Positions 37,159 through 45,711 of a stretch of 64,000 nucleotides of DNA are shown here, one piece after another (the first letter of the stretch is position 1; every line of letters starts with the position of its first letter). The notes below the pieces were generated by a model. The model did no database searches. It had not been told where the DNA came from and saw only the letters and a program-made list of their open reading frames with translations. The position numbers were made by a program, and so were the translations under genes. Source of the stretch: Nonlabens agnitus (GTDB lineage: Bacteria; Bacteroidota; Bacteroidia; Flavobacteriales; Flavobacteriaceae); contig NZ_MQUC01000003.1 of assembly GCF_002994045.1 (NCBI RefSeq), forward strand, positions 472,501-536,500, read 5' to 3'.

Positions 37159-37314
37159 ATTGGCTATAAGTAATTGCTTGTTCTCAACTACCTCAGAAAA
37201 TCCTCGTACATTTTCAATTTGGTGCTATATTTAAGAGTATAAACAACGCAATAGTTGCATACGCAAGTACATCAGGCCGAACCGGCTTAGCCCATTCTTT
37301 AAACTAGATACGCC
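37159..37314. other. Structured tail after cassette-like gene 2
   Basis: Non-coding. Contains small inverted pairs such as GAAAAT/ATTTTC (around 37197-37217), ATTGC/GCAAT (around 37173 and 37250) and TTGC/GCAA (around 37255-37265). It could be a folded recombination-type tail; nothing else recognised. Confidence 0.35.
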
Positions 37315-37671
37315 ATGAAATCACTTCTTTTATCTATCTCGTTAATATTGTTAGTTCAATTAGAGATGATAGCTCAAACGGAATTTGTTCTAGAACCGTC
37401 TCAGAGTATGATCATGACCGGTAAAGGTCCTGGTCAAGATGCGACGATCAATCCTTTTGTTGGTCAAGATTGTTATGTCATTGTCAGAAATCTAGGGTAT
37501 CGTTCATTTTACATCAGAATACAAAACGAGGGAAAGGTTGTAGAAGAAATTACTGTTGAAAAAGGTAAGTTTCAAAAAGTAAAACTTTTAAAAGGATACG
37601 AACTTTATCTAGATCCCAATCCAGAAGGAATCACGAAAGCGAGTGTTGAATATCAGAAAATAGAGGAATAA
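37315..37671 (+). CDS. Small secreted protein, unknown
   Basis: 118 residues with a clear signal peptide (MKSLLLSISLILLVQLEMIAQ) and a beta-rich mature part (CYVIVRNLGYRSFYIRIQNEGKVVEEITVEKGKFQKVKLLKGYELYLDPNP) that looks like one small immunoglobulin-like or jelly-roll domain. Family not recognised. It lies between the cassette-like region and the dehydrogenase, on its own. Confidence 0.72.
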   Translation: MKSLLLSISLILLVQLEMIAQTEFVLEPSQSMIMTGKGPGQDATINPFVGQDCYVIVRNLGYRSFYIRIQNEGKVVEEITVEKGKFQKVKLLKGYELYLDPNPEGITKASVEYQKIEE

Positions 37672-37788
37672 TTACAGTTTAAATATTTTCACCGCACATA
37701 CAGGGAAATATCTTGTAAAACTTATGACTCCATCTGCGTCTCTCGCATCATCCAGTAAGCACCATTTACCGTTTATAGCACAGGAAAA

Positions 37789-38709
37789 TCAATAGCCGCG
37801 TTCGCTAGAAACCGTGTTTTTTAAAGGCTCGCCGTTTTTCATTCTTCGGAAATTCTCCACGATCTGTTCTACCACCGTTGGCGGGTTGCTATTGCTGGCC
37901 ACATGCGGTGTAATCAAAACCTTTGGGTGTTTCCAGAAAGCATGATCCTGCGACAAAGGTTCCTTATTGAAAACATCTAGTGCAGCTCCATACAGGTGGC
38001 CGTTTTCTATACTTTCTAGCAAGTCTGTTTCAACCAAATGACCGCCGCGTGCGACATTGATTAAAAAAGCATTTTCAGGTAATTGCTGGAAAAGTGTTTG
38101 ATTCAGGATGCCGCTGGTTTTTTCTGTCAACGGTAGCAAACACACTAAAATCTGAGAAATATTCAAAAAGTCATCCAGTTCTGTTTCTGTGTAACTCTTG
38201 ATGCCATCAACGTTTTTGGCTGTTTTTGACCATCCCGAAACTTGAAAGCCTACGCTTTTCAATTTGGCACCTACCGCTTGTCCCAAAGTACCAAAACCTA
38301 AGATACCTACATGAACATTCTCTACACGCAAATAGGGTTGTGGCTTCCATTCACGGTCTTGCTGCGCGTAGAAGTGCAGGTTTTTAATATGGTTCAAGCA
38401 TAAACCTAGAACAAATTCCTGCATGTCGCCAGACAGCTTTTCATCCACGACACGTGTGAGCTGTACATTTTCAGGCAACGATGGATCTGCAAAAAGATGG
38501 TCCACACCAGCACCTAGAGAACCAATAACCTGCAAATGGTCATATCCCTTAAAACTACCTTCTGGAGCCTTCCACGTCATGGCCATGGTCACCGCATCTG
38601 GATCGTGATCCATTTCAGGAGTCACGACTTCAAGTGACGCGTCATATTCCTGGAATGCATCGATCCATGGTTGGTAATCCTTATCATTTCTAATCAATAA
38701 AATAGCCAC
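37789..38709 (-). CDS. GhrA-like D-2-hydroxyacid dehydrogenase
   Basis: 306 residues. NAD(P)-binding motif VGILGFGTLGQAVGAKL, catalytic Arg in INVARGGHLVETDLL, catalytic Glu in ALDVFNKEPL and His in ITPHVASNSNP. Best match in pattern is glyoxylate/hydroxypyruvate reductase A, reducing glyoxylate or hydroxypyruvate. Substrate preference cannot be read from the sequence. Single gene; divergent from the next one over a region with a palindrome copy. Confidence 0.88.
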   Translation of the reverse strand: MAILLIRNDKDYQPWIDAFQEYDASLEVVTPEMDHDPDAVTMAMTWKAPEGSFKGYDHLQVIGSLGAGVDHLFADPSLPENVQLTRVVDEKLSGDMQEFVLGLCLNHIKNLHFYAQQDREWKPQPYLRVENVHVGILGFGTLGQAVGAKLKSVGFQVSGWSKTAKNVDGIKSYTETELDDFLNISQILVCLLPLTEKTSGILNQTLFQQLPENAFLINVARGGHLVETDLLESIENGHLYGAALDVFNKEPLSQDHAFWKHPKVLITPHVASNSNPPTVVEQIVENFRRMKNGEPLKNTVSSERGY

Positions 38710-38794
38710 GCTTCTTGGTTTTGGCGCACAATGTAAGCCAGAATTAGGGTACTTGCCACATCTTTAATATGGGTTTATCGTTTTAAGTGGTTAT

Positions 38795-38810
38795 CGCTTT
38801 CGCGAAAGCG
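38795..38810. repeat. Palindrome copy 11, intergenic between divergent genes
   Basis: Perfect core, about 85 bases upstream of the dehydrogenase start. Confidence 0.95.
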
Positions 38811-38893
38811 AACTCTACTCAGCCTCAAAACAAATGAACATCATAAGTATTCCTGCCGATGCTTTTTTAGTTAATCTGTTAACATAATATTAG

Positions 38894-38901
38894 TACTTTT
38901 G
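38894..38901 (+). promoter_or_regulatory. -7 promoter element TACTTTTG
   Basis: Matches TAnnTTTG, 19 bases before the TTG start at 38921. Confidence 0.5.
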
Positions 38902-38920
38902 AGTACCAACCTAATATTCA

Positions 38921-40132
38921 TTGAAACTAAAATTAATTGCGTTATCGCTTTTATTCTGTAGCATTTGTGGTGCGCAATCACAGGTGACAGATACTGTTTA
39001 TAAACCTGGTATTGATAAGCTTAACCTTTTGAGCACGCATCCTTTTGGGATTTACATTTCCCGCATCTCGCAGAATTTTAAAAAAGAACCTGTGTCTGAT
39101 GTAACGATGCGCCTACAGCAACAAAGTGGCAATGTATTCCAGCCAGAATTAAAGGCCTATTTACCAGAAGATCCTTCTATACGAGAAGATTTTTCAAACA
39201 CTACCTGGTTTTTTAGAATCTTTGATTTTCAGGATCAAGAAACTACACCAGCCCAGATTTTTGATTTTGAATTTGATGCCGTGCTTAAAGTATATCGGGT
39301 CGATCTGGAAATCCCTATCAATGCTAAAAGTGAGTTGCAGATAGGCTTGAGAGGTTTTACTGCCGTTAAGGGCAATTATCCTTTTTCTTATTTCTCCAGC
39401 GATAGTTCCATTGAATGGTTCCATAGCAATGTGGCTGGTGGTGAGGACGCCTTCGGTCGTAGGTTCTATGGGCTTAATCAGGTGAATTTTGAATATATCG
39501 ATGCCCGTGGCCGGGAACTTTCCATGCAGCATGGCGAGCTATTTCTAGGTGGTATGGAAGCCGCTTACCATTACTACCCAAAAGTTGATTGGCTTGAAAG
39601 GAAACAAATTTACGCTAACCTTGCGCTGCACTCGGGTTGGAACATTACTCGATTTAATCGATCAGTAGATGCAGGTGTGAGCGCAGACCTGTTAAAAGAG
39701 TGGAACATGAAAAACGGGAATTTTTGGAAACTAGGAATAGGCGGCAGTGTGTTGAGAAGAAACCTGCTGGAATTTGACCAAAACGTAGATCTAGGCAACA
39801 ATGATTTTTTAGGATCTGGCGAAATCATGGTGGAGTGGACAGATATCACTGATCGTGGCAATTACAACAGCTTGGGACTGAATTATCAGGAACAAACCCG
39901 CTATCGCAAAAAAGCCGAGGAAGATTATTTCTACCTGGAAGGCGACTGGTCAAGTATTAATGCTGGCTGGCACAATGCCTTTACGACATTGTTGGAAAGC
40001 TTGAGCAGCTGGACGCTTCACTACACTCATGGCCGCGAGCGCATCCAGTATTTAGTTTATGTAAAAGAAGACCTTAAGGTCAACAATGCTCCAGATCTTG
40101 AAAGCGGAATAGGAGTGAGGTTTAAATTGTAG
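38921..40132 (+). CDS. Outer-membrane beta-barrel protein, DUF3187-like
   Basis: 403 residues from TTG 38921, the only reasonable start after the promoter. The signal peptide MKLKLIALSLLFCSICGAQ is followed by a strand-rich protein with YRVDLEIPINAKSELQIGLRGFTA, GRRFYGLNQVNFEYI, KIYANLALHSGWNITRF-type segments and a C-terminal LESGIGVRFKL, as in outer-membrane barrels. The layout resembles DUF3187; this is a tentative assignment with no known activity. Convergent with the PagL-like gene. Confidence 0.7.
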   Translation: MKLKLIALSLLFCSICGAQSQVTDTVYKPGIDKLNLLSTHPFGIYISRISQNFKKEPVSDVTMRLQQQSGNVFQPELKAYLPEDPSIREDFSNTTWFFRIFDFQDQETTPAQIFDFEFDAVLKVYRVDLEIPINAKSELQIGLRGFTAVKGNYPFSYFSSDSSIEWFHSNVAGGEDAFGRRFYGLNQVNFEYIDARGRELSMQHGELFLGGMEAAYHYYPKVDWLERKQIYANLALHSGWNITRFNRSVDAGVSADLLKEWNMKNGNFWKLGIGGSVLRRNLLEFDQNVDLGNNDFLGSGEIMVEWTDITDRGNYNSLGLNYQEQTRYRKKAEEDYFYLEGDWSSINAGWHNAFTTLLESLSSWTLHYTHGRERIQYLVYVKEDLKVNNAPDLESGIGVRFKL

Positions 40133-40171
40133 TCTTACAAGACTTAATGGGTGTTATGCTTATGAAAGTTA

Positions 40172-40187
40172 CGCTTTCGCGAAAGCG
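40172..40187. repeat. Palindrome copy 12, intergenic between convergent genes
   Basis: Perfect core, 40 bases after the barrel gene stop. Confidence 0.95.
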
Positions 40188-40270
40188 TGATAATTACATA
40201 GCAAAACCAATGGCAATCCAGTAAAATATTACAATACCCAATTTGCAAGTATTAAAATGCGGTTTGAATC

Positions 40271-40296
40271 TTTAAACTTAAACTTAAACTTAAAAT
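40271..40296. repeat. Short tandem hexamer (CTTAAA)n
   Basis: About four consecutive hexamer units in AT-rich non-coding DNA between two convergent genes. Confidence 0.85.
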
Positions 40297-40337
40297 TGAG
40301 ATTTGGAATTTGGGTTTTTGATATTTAAGCTAGCTTT

Positions 40338-41540
40338 CTACCACTGATAACCCAGCTGAAAAACAATAGGTACAGCCACACCATCGTTGCGTGGGAAAAT
40401 ATTACCGTTGGAATAGTGAATGATTTTGAGCTCTGCATTCCACTTGCGATCAGCGCCAAAGTAAGCGCCAGCAGCTATAAAATCCTGATAGGTGACCTTA
40501 GGTCCTGTTTCCACGCCGTCAATATCTTCTCTGGTAATGAACGTAGGTCCTATGACGCTATAGGTTGCATAGGCATCAAATCCTTCTCTGCGCCAAAAAA
40601 AGAAGTTGATATGCGGATAGATAGATAGCGCACTGGTCCACTTTTTATCAATGCTATTCTCAAACGCGGTGACGCTGGCTCCATAGCCTAGACTGAAAAA
40701 TTTATTGGACTTATAAACGGTTTTGGTGTAATTGGCCAGTACAGTGTTGGACGCCTTGGCATCTCCATACCAAAATATGGGAATTCCCAAACTCTCGGTA
40801 CCACCAATTCTAGCATTCATCGAGAAAATCTTATTAGGAGCATAACCAATAAAATCATTTCCATAGCCTATTTGAAACGTATGTGTTGGAAAAAACGGAC
40901 GATCACTTGCATTCTCACCATTAGTTTTTGGTGCCAATTCGTTGAGGTTGTACTGCACGCCTACACTATAATTTTGAATCGACGGCTGGTTTTGTTGATC
41001 CTTTGGGATATGAACGGCGTGGGCAAGCAGTTCCCATTGATCTGATAACTTATAGGTGATGCCGGCAGCCGCTAGAATAGAAAGGTATCTGTAATCTTCA
41101 ACTCCAGTTTCTGTTCCCAGAGTAAATCCCTTACGAGCAACAGTAGCAGGTCCAGCCTCTATAAAAACGCCCCAGCGATCGTTCAAATGAAAATCCTTTT
41201 TGGCAGTCAATGACCATACATTGGTCCATACCGTTTTACTTAGATTGGTACCGCTGACCTTTTCATACTCAAACCAGCTGGCGGGTCGCAGTACACCATA
41301 TTGAATGGCCCAATCTGGAGCAAATTCATAACCTAACAAGATCCTGCCCGAAAATCGGTTGGGATTGGTACCGTCATACGTAAATCCATCTTGAAGCTGT
41401 TCTTCATTAAAGTCATTGAAGATCATGCCTAGATTGAACTGCACGTAGGTTTTAGACAAGAATGGATAGTCCTCATTGGACTGCTGTGCGCAACATAGGC
41501 TAGCTATTAAAAGCCATAGTAATAAAACTGTGTTTTTCAA
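40338..41540 (-). CDS. Acyloxyacyl-hydrolase (PagL-like) outer-membrane protein with extra N-terminal barrel
   Basis: 400 residues, about twice the usual PagL size. The signal peptide (MKNTVLLLWLLIASLCCAQ) and an N-terminal barrel of about 180 residues (TYVQFNLGMIFNDFNEEQL ... WDLLAHAVHIP-like strands) precede a C-terminal half with the PagL signature ELKIIHYSNGNIFPRNDGV. The HYSN pair holds the catalytic His and Ser of lipid A 3-O-deacylases. It may remodel lipid A in the outer membrane. A -7 element lies about 20 bases upstream. Confidence 0.8.
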   Translation of the reverse strand: MKNTVLLLWLLIASLCCAQQSNEDYPFLSKTYVQFNLGMIFNDFNEEQLQDGFTYDGTNPNRFSGRILLGYEFAPDWAIQYGVLRPASWFEYEKVSGTNLSKTVWTNVWSLTAKKDFHLNDRWGVFIEAGPATVARKGFTLGTETGVEDYRYLSILAAAGITYKLSDQWELLAHAVHIPKDQQNQPSIQNYSVGVQYNLNELAPKTNGENASDRPFFPTHTFQIGYGNDFIGYAPNKIFSMNARIGGTESLGIPIFWYGDAKASNTVLANYTKTVYKSNKFFSLGYGASVTAFENSIDKKWTSALSIYPHINFFFWRREGFDAYATYSVIGPTFITREDIDGVETGPKVTYQDFIAAGAYFGADRKWNAELKIIHYSNGNIFPRNDGVAVPIVFQLGYQW

Positions 41541-41559
41541 TGAGTTTATTTTCAGTGAT

Positions 41560-41567
41560 CAAAAATA
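41560..41567 (-). promoter_or_regulatory. -7 promoter element TATTTTTG for the PagL-like gene
   Basis: Minus-strand match to TAnnTTTG, 19 bases upstream of the ATG at 41540. Confidence 0.55.
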
Positions 41568-41615
41568 ACTTTTAAAACCATAGATTGAAAATAGCACCAT
41601 GCTTGGATAGTTGTT

Positions 41616-41631
41616 CGCTTTCGCGAAAGCG
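41616..41631. repeat. Palindrome copy 13, intergenic
   Basis: Full 20-mer at 41614-41633, between the PagL-like promoter and the rplT terminator. Confidence 0.95.
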
Positions 41632-41648
41632 AACTCATTACAAGGCAT

Positions 41649-41678
41649 AAAAAAATCCCGACCATTGCTGATCGGGAT
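41649..41678 (-). terminator. Terminator of the rpmI-rplT operon
   Basis: Stem ATCCCGA/TCGGGAT with a 10-base loop, followed on the minus strand by seven T. 30 bases after the rplT stop. Confidence 0.88.
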
Positions 41679-41708
41679 CTTCCTTAAATGCGAGAGGTGG
41701 TTACACCT

Positions 41709-42053
41709 TTATTTTACTTGATTGACTACAGCTGCAAAAGCTTCTGGGTGATTCATTGCTAGGTCAGCAAGAACTTTACGATTCAACTCGATGTTGTTCT
41801 TTTTGACAGCTCCCATAAACTGTGAGTAGCTCATTCCATGCATTCTTGCACCAGCGTTGATACGCGTGATCCATAATCTACGGAAGGTTCTTTTCTTGTT
41901 TCTTCTATCGCGGTAAGAGTAAGACATGGCTTTCTCTACTGCGTTTTTGGCTACTGTCCATACGTTTTTACGACGTCCGAAATAACCTTTTGCCTGCTTG
42001 AGGACTTTTTTTCTGCGGGCTCTTGAGGCCACTCTGTTTGTTGCTCTTGGCAT
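41709..42053 (-). CDS. rplT: 50S ribosomal protein L20
   Basis: 114 residues, full length. [28 protein letters not shown] and [23 protein letters not shown] are diagnostic. Early assembly protein of the large subunit that binds 23S rRNA; in many bacteria it also represses its own operon by binding the leader mRNA. Follows rpmI by 103 bases and ends at a strong terminator. Confidence 0.98.
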   Translation of the reverse strand: MPRATNRVASRARRKKVLKQAKGYFGRRKNVWTVAKNAVEKAMSYSYRDRRNKKRTFRRLWITRINAGARMHGMSYSQFMGAVKKNNIELNRKVLADLAMNHPEAFAAVVNQVK

Positions 42054-42156
42054 AATTTAATTTTTTAGTAACAGGCGATTCAAAAATGAATTCTTGTAAG
42101 CCTAGAAACTGGGTTTGTAAATGAATTAATAAACCATCAAGGTTTACAGTACGGTC

Positions 42157-42354
42157 TTATTTAAGACGTAATTGTAACTTGATATTGTCTTCGTCAGACT
42201 TGTGCACAAGGGTATCGTGCGTCAAGGCTAGTTTACGTTTCTTGCTCTTTTTAGTCAAGATGTGACTTTTAAAAGCGTGTTTTCTTTTGATCTTTCCTGT
42301 ACCGGTAAGCTTGAAACGCTTTTTGGCACTGGATTTTGTTTTCATCTTAGGCAT
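42157..42354 (-). CDS. rpmI: 50S ribosomal protein L35
   Basis: 65 residues. [46 protein letters not shown] basic sequence is diagnostic. Part of the classical infC-rpmI-rplT block, but here a separate gene with its own promoter and a terminator lie between infC and rpmI. The region 42355-42524 upstream may hold a leader; no firm structure was identified. Confidence 0.97.
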   Translation of the reverse strand: MPKMKTKSSAKKRFKLTGTGKIKRKHAFKSHILTKKSKKRKLALTHDTLVHKSDEDNIKLQLRLK

Positions 42355-42524
42355 AAGTTCCTTTTTTAAATTCTCGCATCCTCAACATTGAAATCGTGAT
42401 GTTCAAAACGCTGTTCTCGATTAACGCTCGAATCAGCTTTAAGAATCCCATCAATTTTGAGGACTGCAAAAGTAGGTTTTTTATTCTAATCTTTATAGTT
42501 AAGAAAGCTTTTTATTATGAGGAT

Positions 42525-42962
42525 TTATTCCTCCTCATCGCTATCAGGCTCGTATAAACTTAATGCGATTTCGATATTAAGATTACCTGCTAGTTGAAGA
42601 AGTTCAGGTTCTAAGAACTTTGTTTGGACATAGAAATCCAGATACAGATTCTCGATAGCAAAATCTAAATAGATAGAGTCCTCTTTTCCTGTGTGCAGCC
42701 CATATGTATTTATATTACCAAGACATTTATAGTTTTGCTTCAAGAAATTTACGGCATCTGCTTTCTGCCTGTCAAAGTCATTATAATCAGCATTACTAAC
42801 TTCCAGCTGAAAACCATTTGTTTCATGAAACTCAGAATCCAGTTTCATTCTATGGTCTCTTTTTTCACCTATTCTACATACGGAATAAGCTTTTAATTTT
42901 GAAAATAATAGGAATTCGTCAACCTTAAATTTTTCTCCCGAAACTCTCAGAATACAACTCAT
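42525..42962 (-). CDS. Unknown protein inserted between infC and rpmI
   Basis: 145 residues without signal or membrane segments. MSCILRVSGEKFKVDEFLLFSKLKAYSV and ENLYLDFYVQTKFLEPELLQLAGNLNIEIALSLYEPDSDEEE suggest an alpha/beta fold with an acidic tail; the pattern recalls small DUF4279-like proteins but I do not claim it. It has its own -7 element set in the shoulder of the infC terminator, so it is transcribed separately from thrS-infC and may read through into rpmI-rplT. Confidence 0.75.
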   Translation of the reverse strand: MSCILRVSGEKFKVDEFLLFSKLKAYSVCRIGEKRDHRMKLDSEFHETNGFQLEVSNADYNDFDRQKADAVNFLKQNYKCLGNINTYGLHTGKEDSIYLDFAIENLYLDFYVQTKFLEPELLQLAGNLNIEIALSLYEPDSDEEE

Positions 42963-42984
42963 TGAATGCTTTTTAAAAACATGT

Positions 42985-42992
42985 CAAAACTA
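42985..42992 (-). promoter_or_regulatory. -7 promoter element TAGTTTTG overlapping the infC terminator edge
   Basis: Minus-strand match to TAnnTTTG, 22 bases upstream of the ATG at 42962, sharing two bases with the terminator's T-rich side. Confidence 0.5.
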
Positions 42993-43028
42993 TAAAAGAC
43001 TGTTCCCATTGTGGGGACAGTCTTTTAT
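42991..43028 (-). terminator. Terminator after infC
   Basis: Long stem ATAAAAGACTGT/ACAGTCTTTTAT extended by CCC/GGG with one bulged base. It is 45 bases beyond the infC stop and looks functional in both directions. Confidence 0.85.
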
Positions 43029-43072
43029 CTATTTTCTTTCAGTCTAGCGATCTATACACTAGAAAAACGTCT

Positions 43073-43627
43073 TTATTTCTTCTTAGGAGCTAAGAACATA
43101 TTCATGCGCTTACCTTCCATTTTAGGCATCTGTTCTACTTTACCCAGTTCTTCTAGATCTTGGGCAAGTCTCAATAAAAGTATCTCTCCTTGATCCTTGT
43201 AAATGATAGAACGACCTTTAAAGAATACGTACGCTTTTAATTTGGCACCTTCTTTTAGAAATTTCTCGGCATGATTCTTTTTGAACTCATAATCGTGATC
43301 ATCTGTATTGGGTCCAAAACGGATTTCCTTAATGACCACTTTAGAAGCGTTTGCCTTCATGGCTTTCTCGCGCTTCTTTTGTTCATAGACAAACTTTTTG
43401 TAGTCCATGATCTTTGCCACTGGTGGATCAGCATTAGGAGAGATCTCTACAAGATCCATTTCCATTTCCTGAGCTTTGGCTAGGGCATCTCTAGTGTCGA
43501 TAATTTGGGGTTCAACACCTTCTCCTACCAGTCGTAGTTTGCGTGCACGTATTTTTTCATTGATCGCGTGCTTGTCTTCTTTGATAATCCGCGCTGGTCC
43601 GCGGCTTCTGCGTCTTCTTATTGCTAT
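43073..43627 (-). CDS. infC: Translation initiation factor IF-3, apparent ATA start
   Basis: 184 residues if read from ATA 43627. The first ATG in frame (43465) would remove the whole N-terminal domain. Upstream of it the frame is open and encodes [25 protein letters not shown] and [23 protein letters not shown], the conserved IF-3 N-domain, before [23 protein letters not shown] and the C-domain. The frame is closed by a stop at 43640-43642. Non-AUG initiation is the known basis of IF-3 autoregulation (AUU in E. coli). It follows thrS after 16 bases. Confidence 0.93.
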   Translation of the reverse strand: MAIRRRRSRGPARIIKEDKHAINEKIRARKLRLVGEGVEPQIIDTRDALAKAQEMEMDLVEISPNADPPVAKIMDYKKFVYEQKKREKAMKANASKVVIKEIRFGPNTDDHDYEFKKNHAEKFLKEGAKLKAYVFFKGRSIIYKDQGEILLLRLAQDLEELGKVEQMPKMEGKRMNMFLAPKKK

Positions 43628-43643
43628 GGCTAAATAATTTTAA

Positions 43644-45590
43644 TTAAACTTCAAATGTTTTGATACTGCTGGCGACTTCCTTTTGAATCAAATCTGCAAA
43701 TTGTTGTGCCGTCATTGTTCCTAAATCGTCTCCACCATGTTTACGTACAGAAATAGTGCCATCCTTTTCTTCTTGCTCACCTACTATTAACATATAGGGT
43801 AATTTGGCCATTTCTGCCTCGCGGATTTTCTTGCCCATTGTCTCGGCCCGATTATCTACTGTGGTACGAATTTCGTTAATTTCTAGTGTTTCCGCTACCT
43901 TTTTTGCATAATTTTCATATTTCTCACTCAAAGACAGCACGGTACACTGTTCAGGCATCAACCATAAAGGGAAATTACCGCCAGTGTGTTCCAATAGGAT
44001 GGCGATAAATCGCTCCATACTTCCAAATGGCGCTCTGTGGATCATGACAGGTCTGTGTGACTCATTGTCAGCACCTTTGTACCATAGATCAAAGCGTTCT
44101 GGCAGATTGTAGTCCACTTGAATGGTACCCAACTGCCAACTGCGACCCAAGGCATCCTTAACCATAAAGTCCAGTTTAGGGCCATAGAAGGCAGCTTCAC
44201 CTTCTTCAACCACATAGTCCAATCCTTTGGCCTGCGCAGCTCTAAGAATCGCGATTTCTGCTTTTTCCCAGTTGTCCAGATCTCCTATGTATTTCTCTGG
44301 CTTTTTAGGATCTCGTATGCTTACCTGTGCGGTGAAATTTTCAAATCCTAAAGATCCGAATACATAAAGCACCAAATCAATCACATCCATAAACTCCTTA
44401 TCCAATTGATCTGGAGTACAGAAAATGTGTGCATCATCTTGTGTAAAGCCACGCACACGGGTCAATCCATGTAGCTCACCACTTTGCTCATAGCGGTACA
44501 CCGTACCAAATTCTGCAAAGCGTTTTGGTAAATCCCTGTAGGACCACTGGATGCTTTTGTAAATCTCACAATGATGAGGACAGTTCATGGGTTTTAATAG
44601 GAACTCCTCATCTTCAGCTGGTGTATGGATAGGCTGGAAAGAGTCAGCACCATATTTCTCATAGTGACCGCTGGTGACGTATAATTCTTTAGAACCTATG
44701 TGCGGAGTCATGACCATTTCATAACCTGCTTTTTTCTGGGCAGCTTTTAGAAAGTTTTCCAGACGCTCTCTAAGCGCAGCACCTTTAGGCAACCATAATG
44801 GCAAACCTTGACCTACACGCTGTGAAAAGGTAAATAGCTGTAATTCCTTGCCCAGCTTTCTGTGGTCGCGTTGTTTTGCCTGTTCCAGTAACTCTAGATA
44901 CTCGGTGAGGTCTTTTTGTTTTGGGAAAGAGATACCATACAACCTGGTAAGTTGCGGGTTGTTCTCGTCACCACGCCAGTACGCACCGGCGATACTCATT
45001 ATTTTAAAGGCTTTGACAATTCCGGTGTTTGGAATATGTCCGCCGCGACATAAGTCTGTAAAGGTGTCGTGATCGCAAAAAGTGATCTCTCCATCGGTCA
45101 AGTTTTGAATCAGCTCAACTTTAAAGGGATTGTTTTCTTCCTTGTATTTGTTCAGGGCATCTGCTTTTGATACGCTGCGCATGGTAAATTCATGCTTACC
45201 GCGAGCAATCTCTATCGCTTTTTTCTCGATGGCGGGAATGTCAGCTTCAGTGATGGAACGCCCAGCAAAATCAATGTCATAATAGAAACCATTTTCAATG
45301 GCTGGTCCTATCGTTAATTTGGCTTCAGGAAACAATTCTTCAACGGCCTGTGCCATGATGTGGGAAGAAGAGTGCCAGAAGGCCTCTTTACCTTCTTTAT
45401 CATTGAAAGTGTATAAGACAAGGTGGCCGTCTGTTTCTATAGGCGTTTTGGTCTCGACCTTTTCACCGTTAAAACTGGCACTAATCACGTTGCGTGCCAG
45501 GCCATGGGATATACTCATGGCGACATCCATAGGTGTGGTGCCGCTTTCAAACTCTTTGATGCTGCCATCTGGCAGGGTAATCTTAATCAT
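43644..45590 (-). CDS. thrS: Threonyl-tRNA synthetase
   Basis: 648 residues, class II synthetase charging tRNA-Thr. A TGS domain (about 1-62) is followed by the editing domain with HSSSHIMAQAVEELFP and the zinc/editing Cys in DLCRGGHIPNTG, the catalytic core with motif 2 RFAEFGTVYRYEQSGELHGLTRVRGFTQDDAH, MNCPHHCEIY, and motif 3 APFGSMERFIAILLEH, then the anticodon-binding domain. First gene of the thrS-infC unit; a good -7 element lies 20 bases upstream. Confidence 0.98.
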   Translation of the reverse strand: MIKITLPDGSIKEFESGTTPMDVAMSISHGLARNVISASFNGEKVETKTPIETDGHLVLYTFNDKEGKEAFWHSSSHIMAQAVEELFPEAKLTIGPAIENGFYYDIDFAGRSITEADIPAIEKKAIEIARGKHEFTMRSVSKADALNKYKEENNPFKVELIQNLTDGEITFCDHDTFTDLCRGGHIPNTGIVKAFKIMSIAGAYWRGDENNPQLTRLYGISFPKQKDLTEYLELLEQAKQRDHRKLGKELQLFTFSQRVGQGLPLWLPKGAALRERLENFLKAAQKKAGYEMVMTPHIGSKELYVTSGHYEKYGADSFQPIHTPAEDEEFLLKPMNCPHHCEIYKSIQWSYRDLPKRFAEFGTVYRYEQSGELHGLTRVRGFTQDDAHIFCTPDQLDKEFMDVIDLVLYVFGSLGFENFTAQVSIRDPKKPEKYIGDLDNWEKAEIAILRAAQAKGLDYVVEEGEAAFYGPKLDFMVKDALGRSWQLGTIQVDYNLPERFDLWYKGADNESHRPVMIHRAPFGSMERFIAILLEHTGGNFPLWLMPEQCTVLSLSEKYENYAKKVAETLEINEIRTTVDNRAETMGKKIREAEMAKLPYMLIVGEQEEKDGTISVRKHGGDDLGTMTAQQFADLIQKEVASSIKTFEV

Positions 45591-45609
45591 AACTACAAAA
45601 TATGAGCGG

Positions 45610-45617
45610 CAAAGTTA
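45610..45617 (-). promoter_or_regulatory. -7 promoter element TAACTTTG for thrS-infC
   Basis: Minus-strand match to TAnnTTTG, 19 bases upstream of the thrS ATG. Confidence 0.55.
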
Positions 45618-45711
45618 AAACCTTTCAAACGATTGGCAACGTCCATGAGGCAAACTAAAGTTCCAAATAGAACGATATTTTCGTATTATTGAAAGACTTA
45701 AACCACTCACA

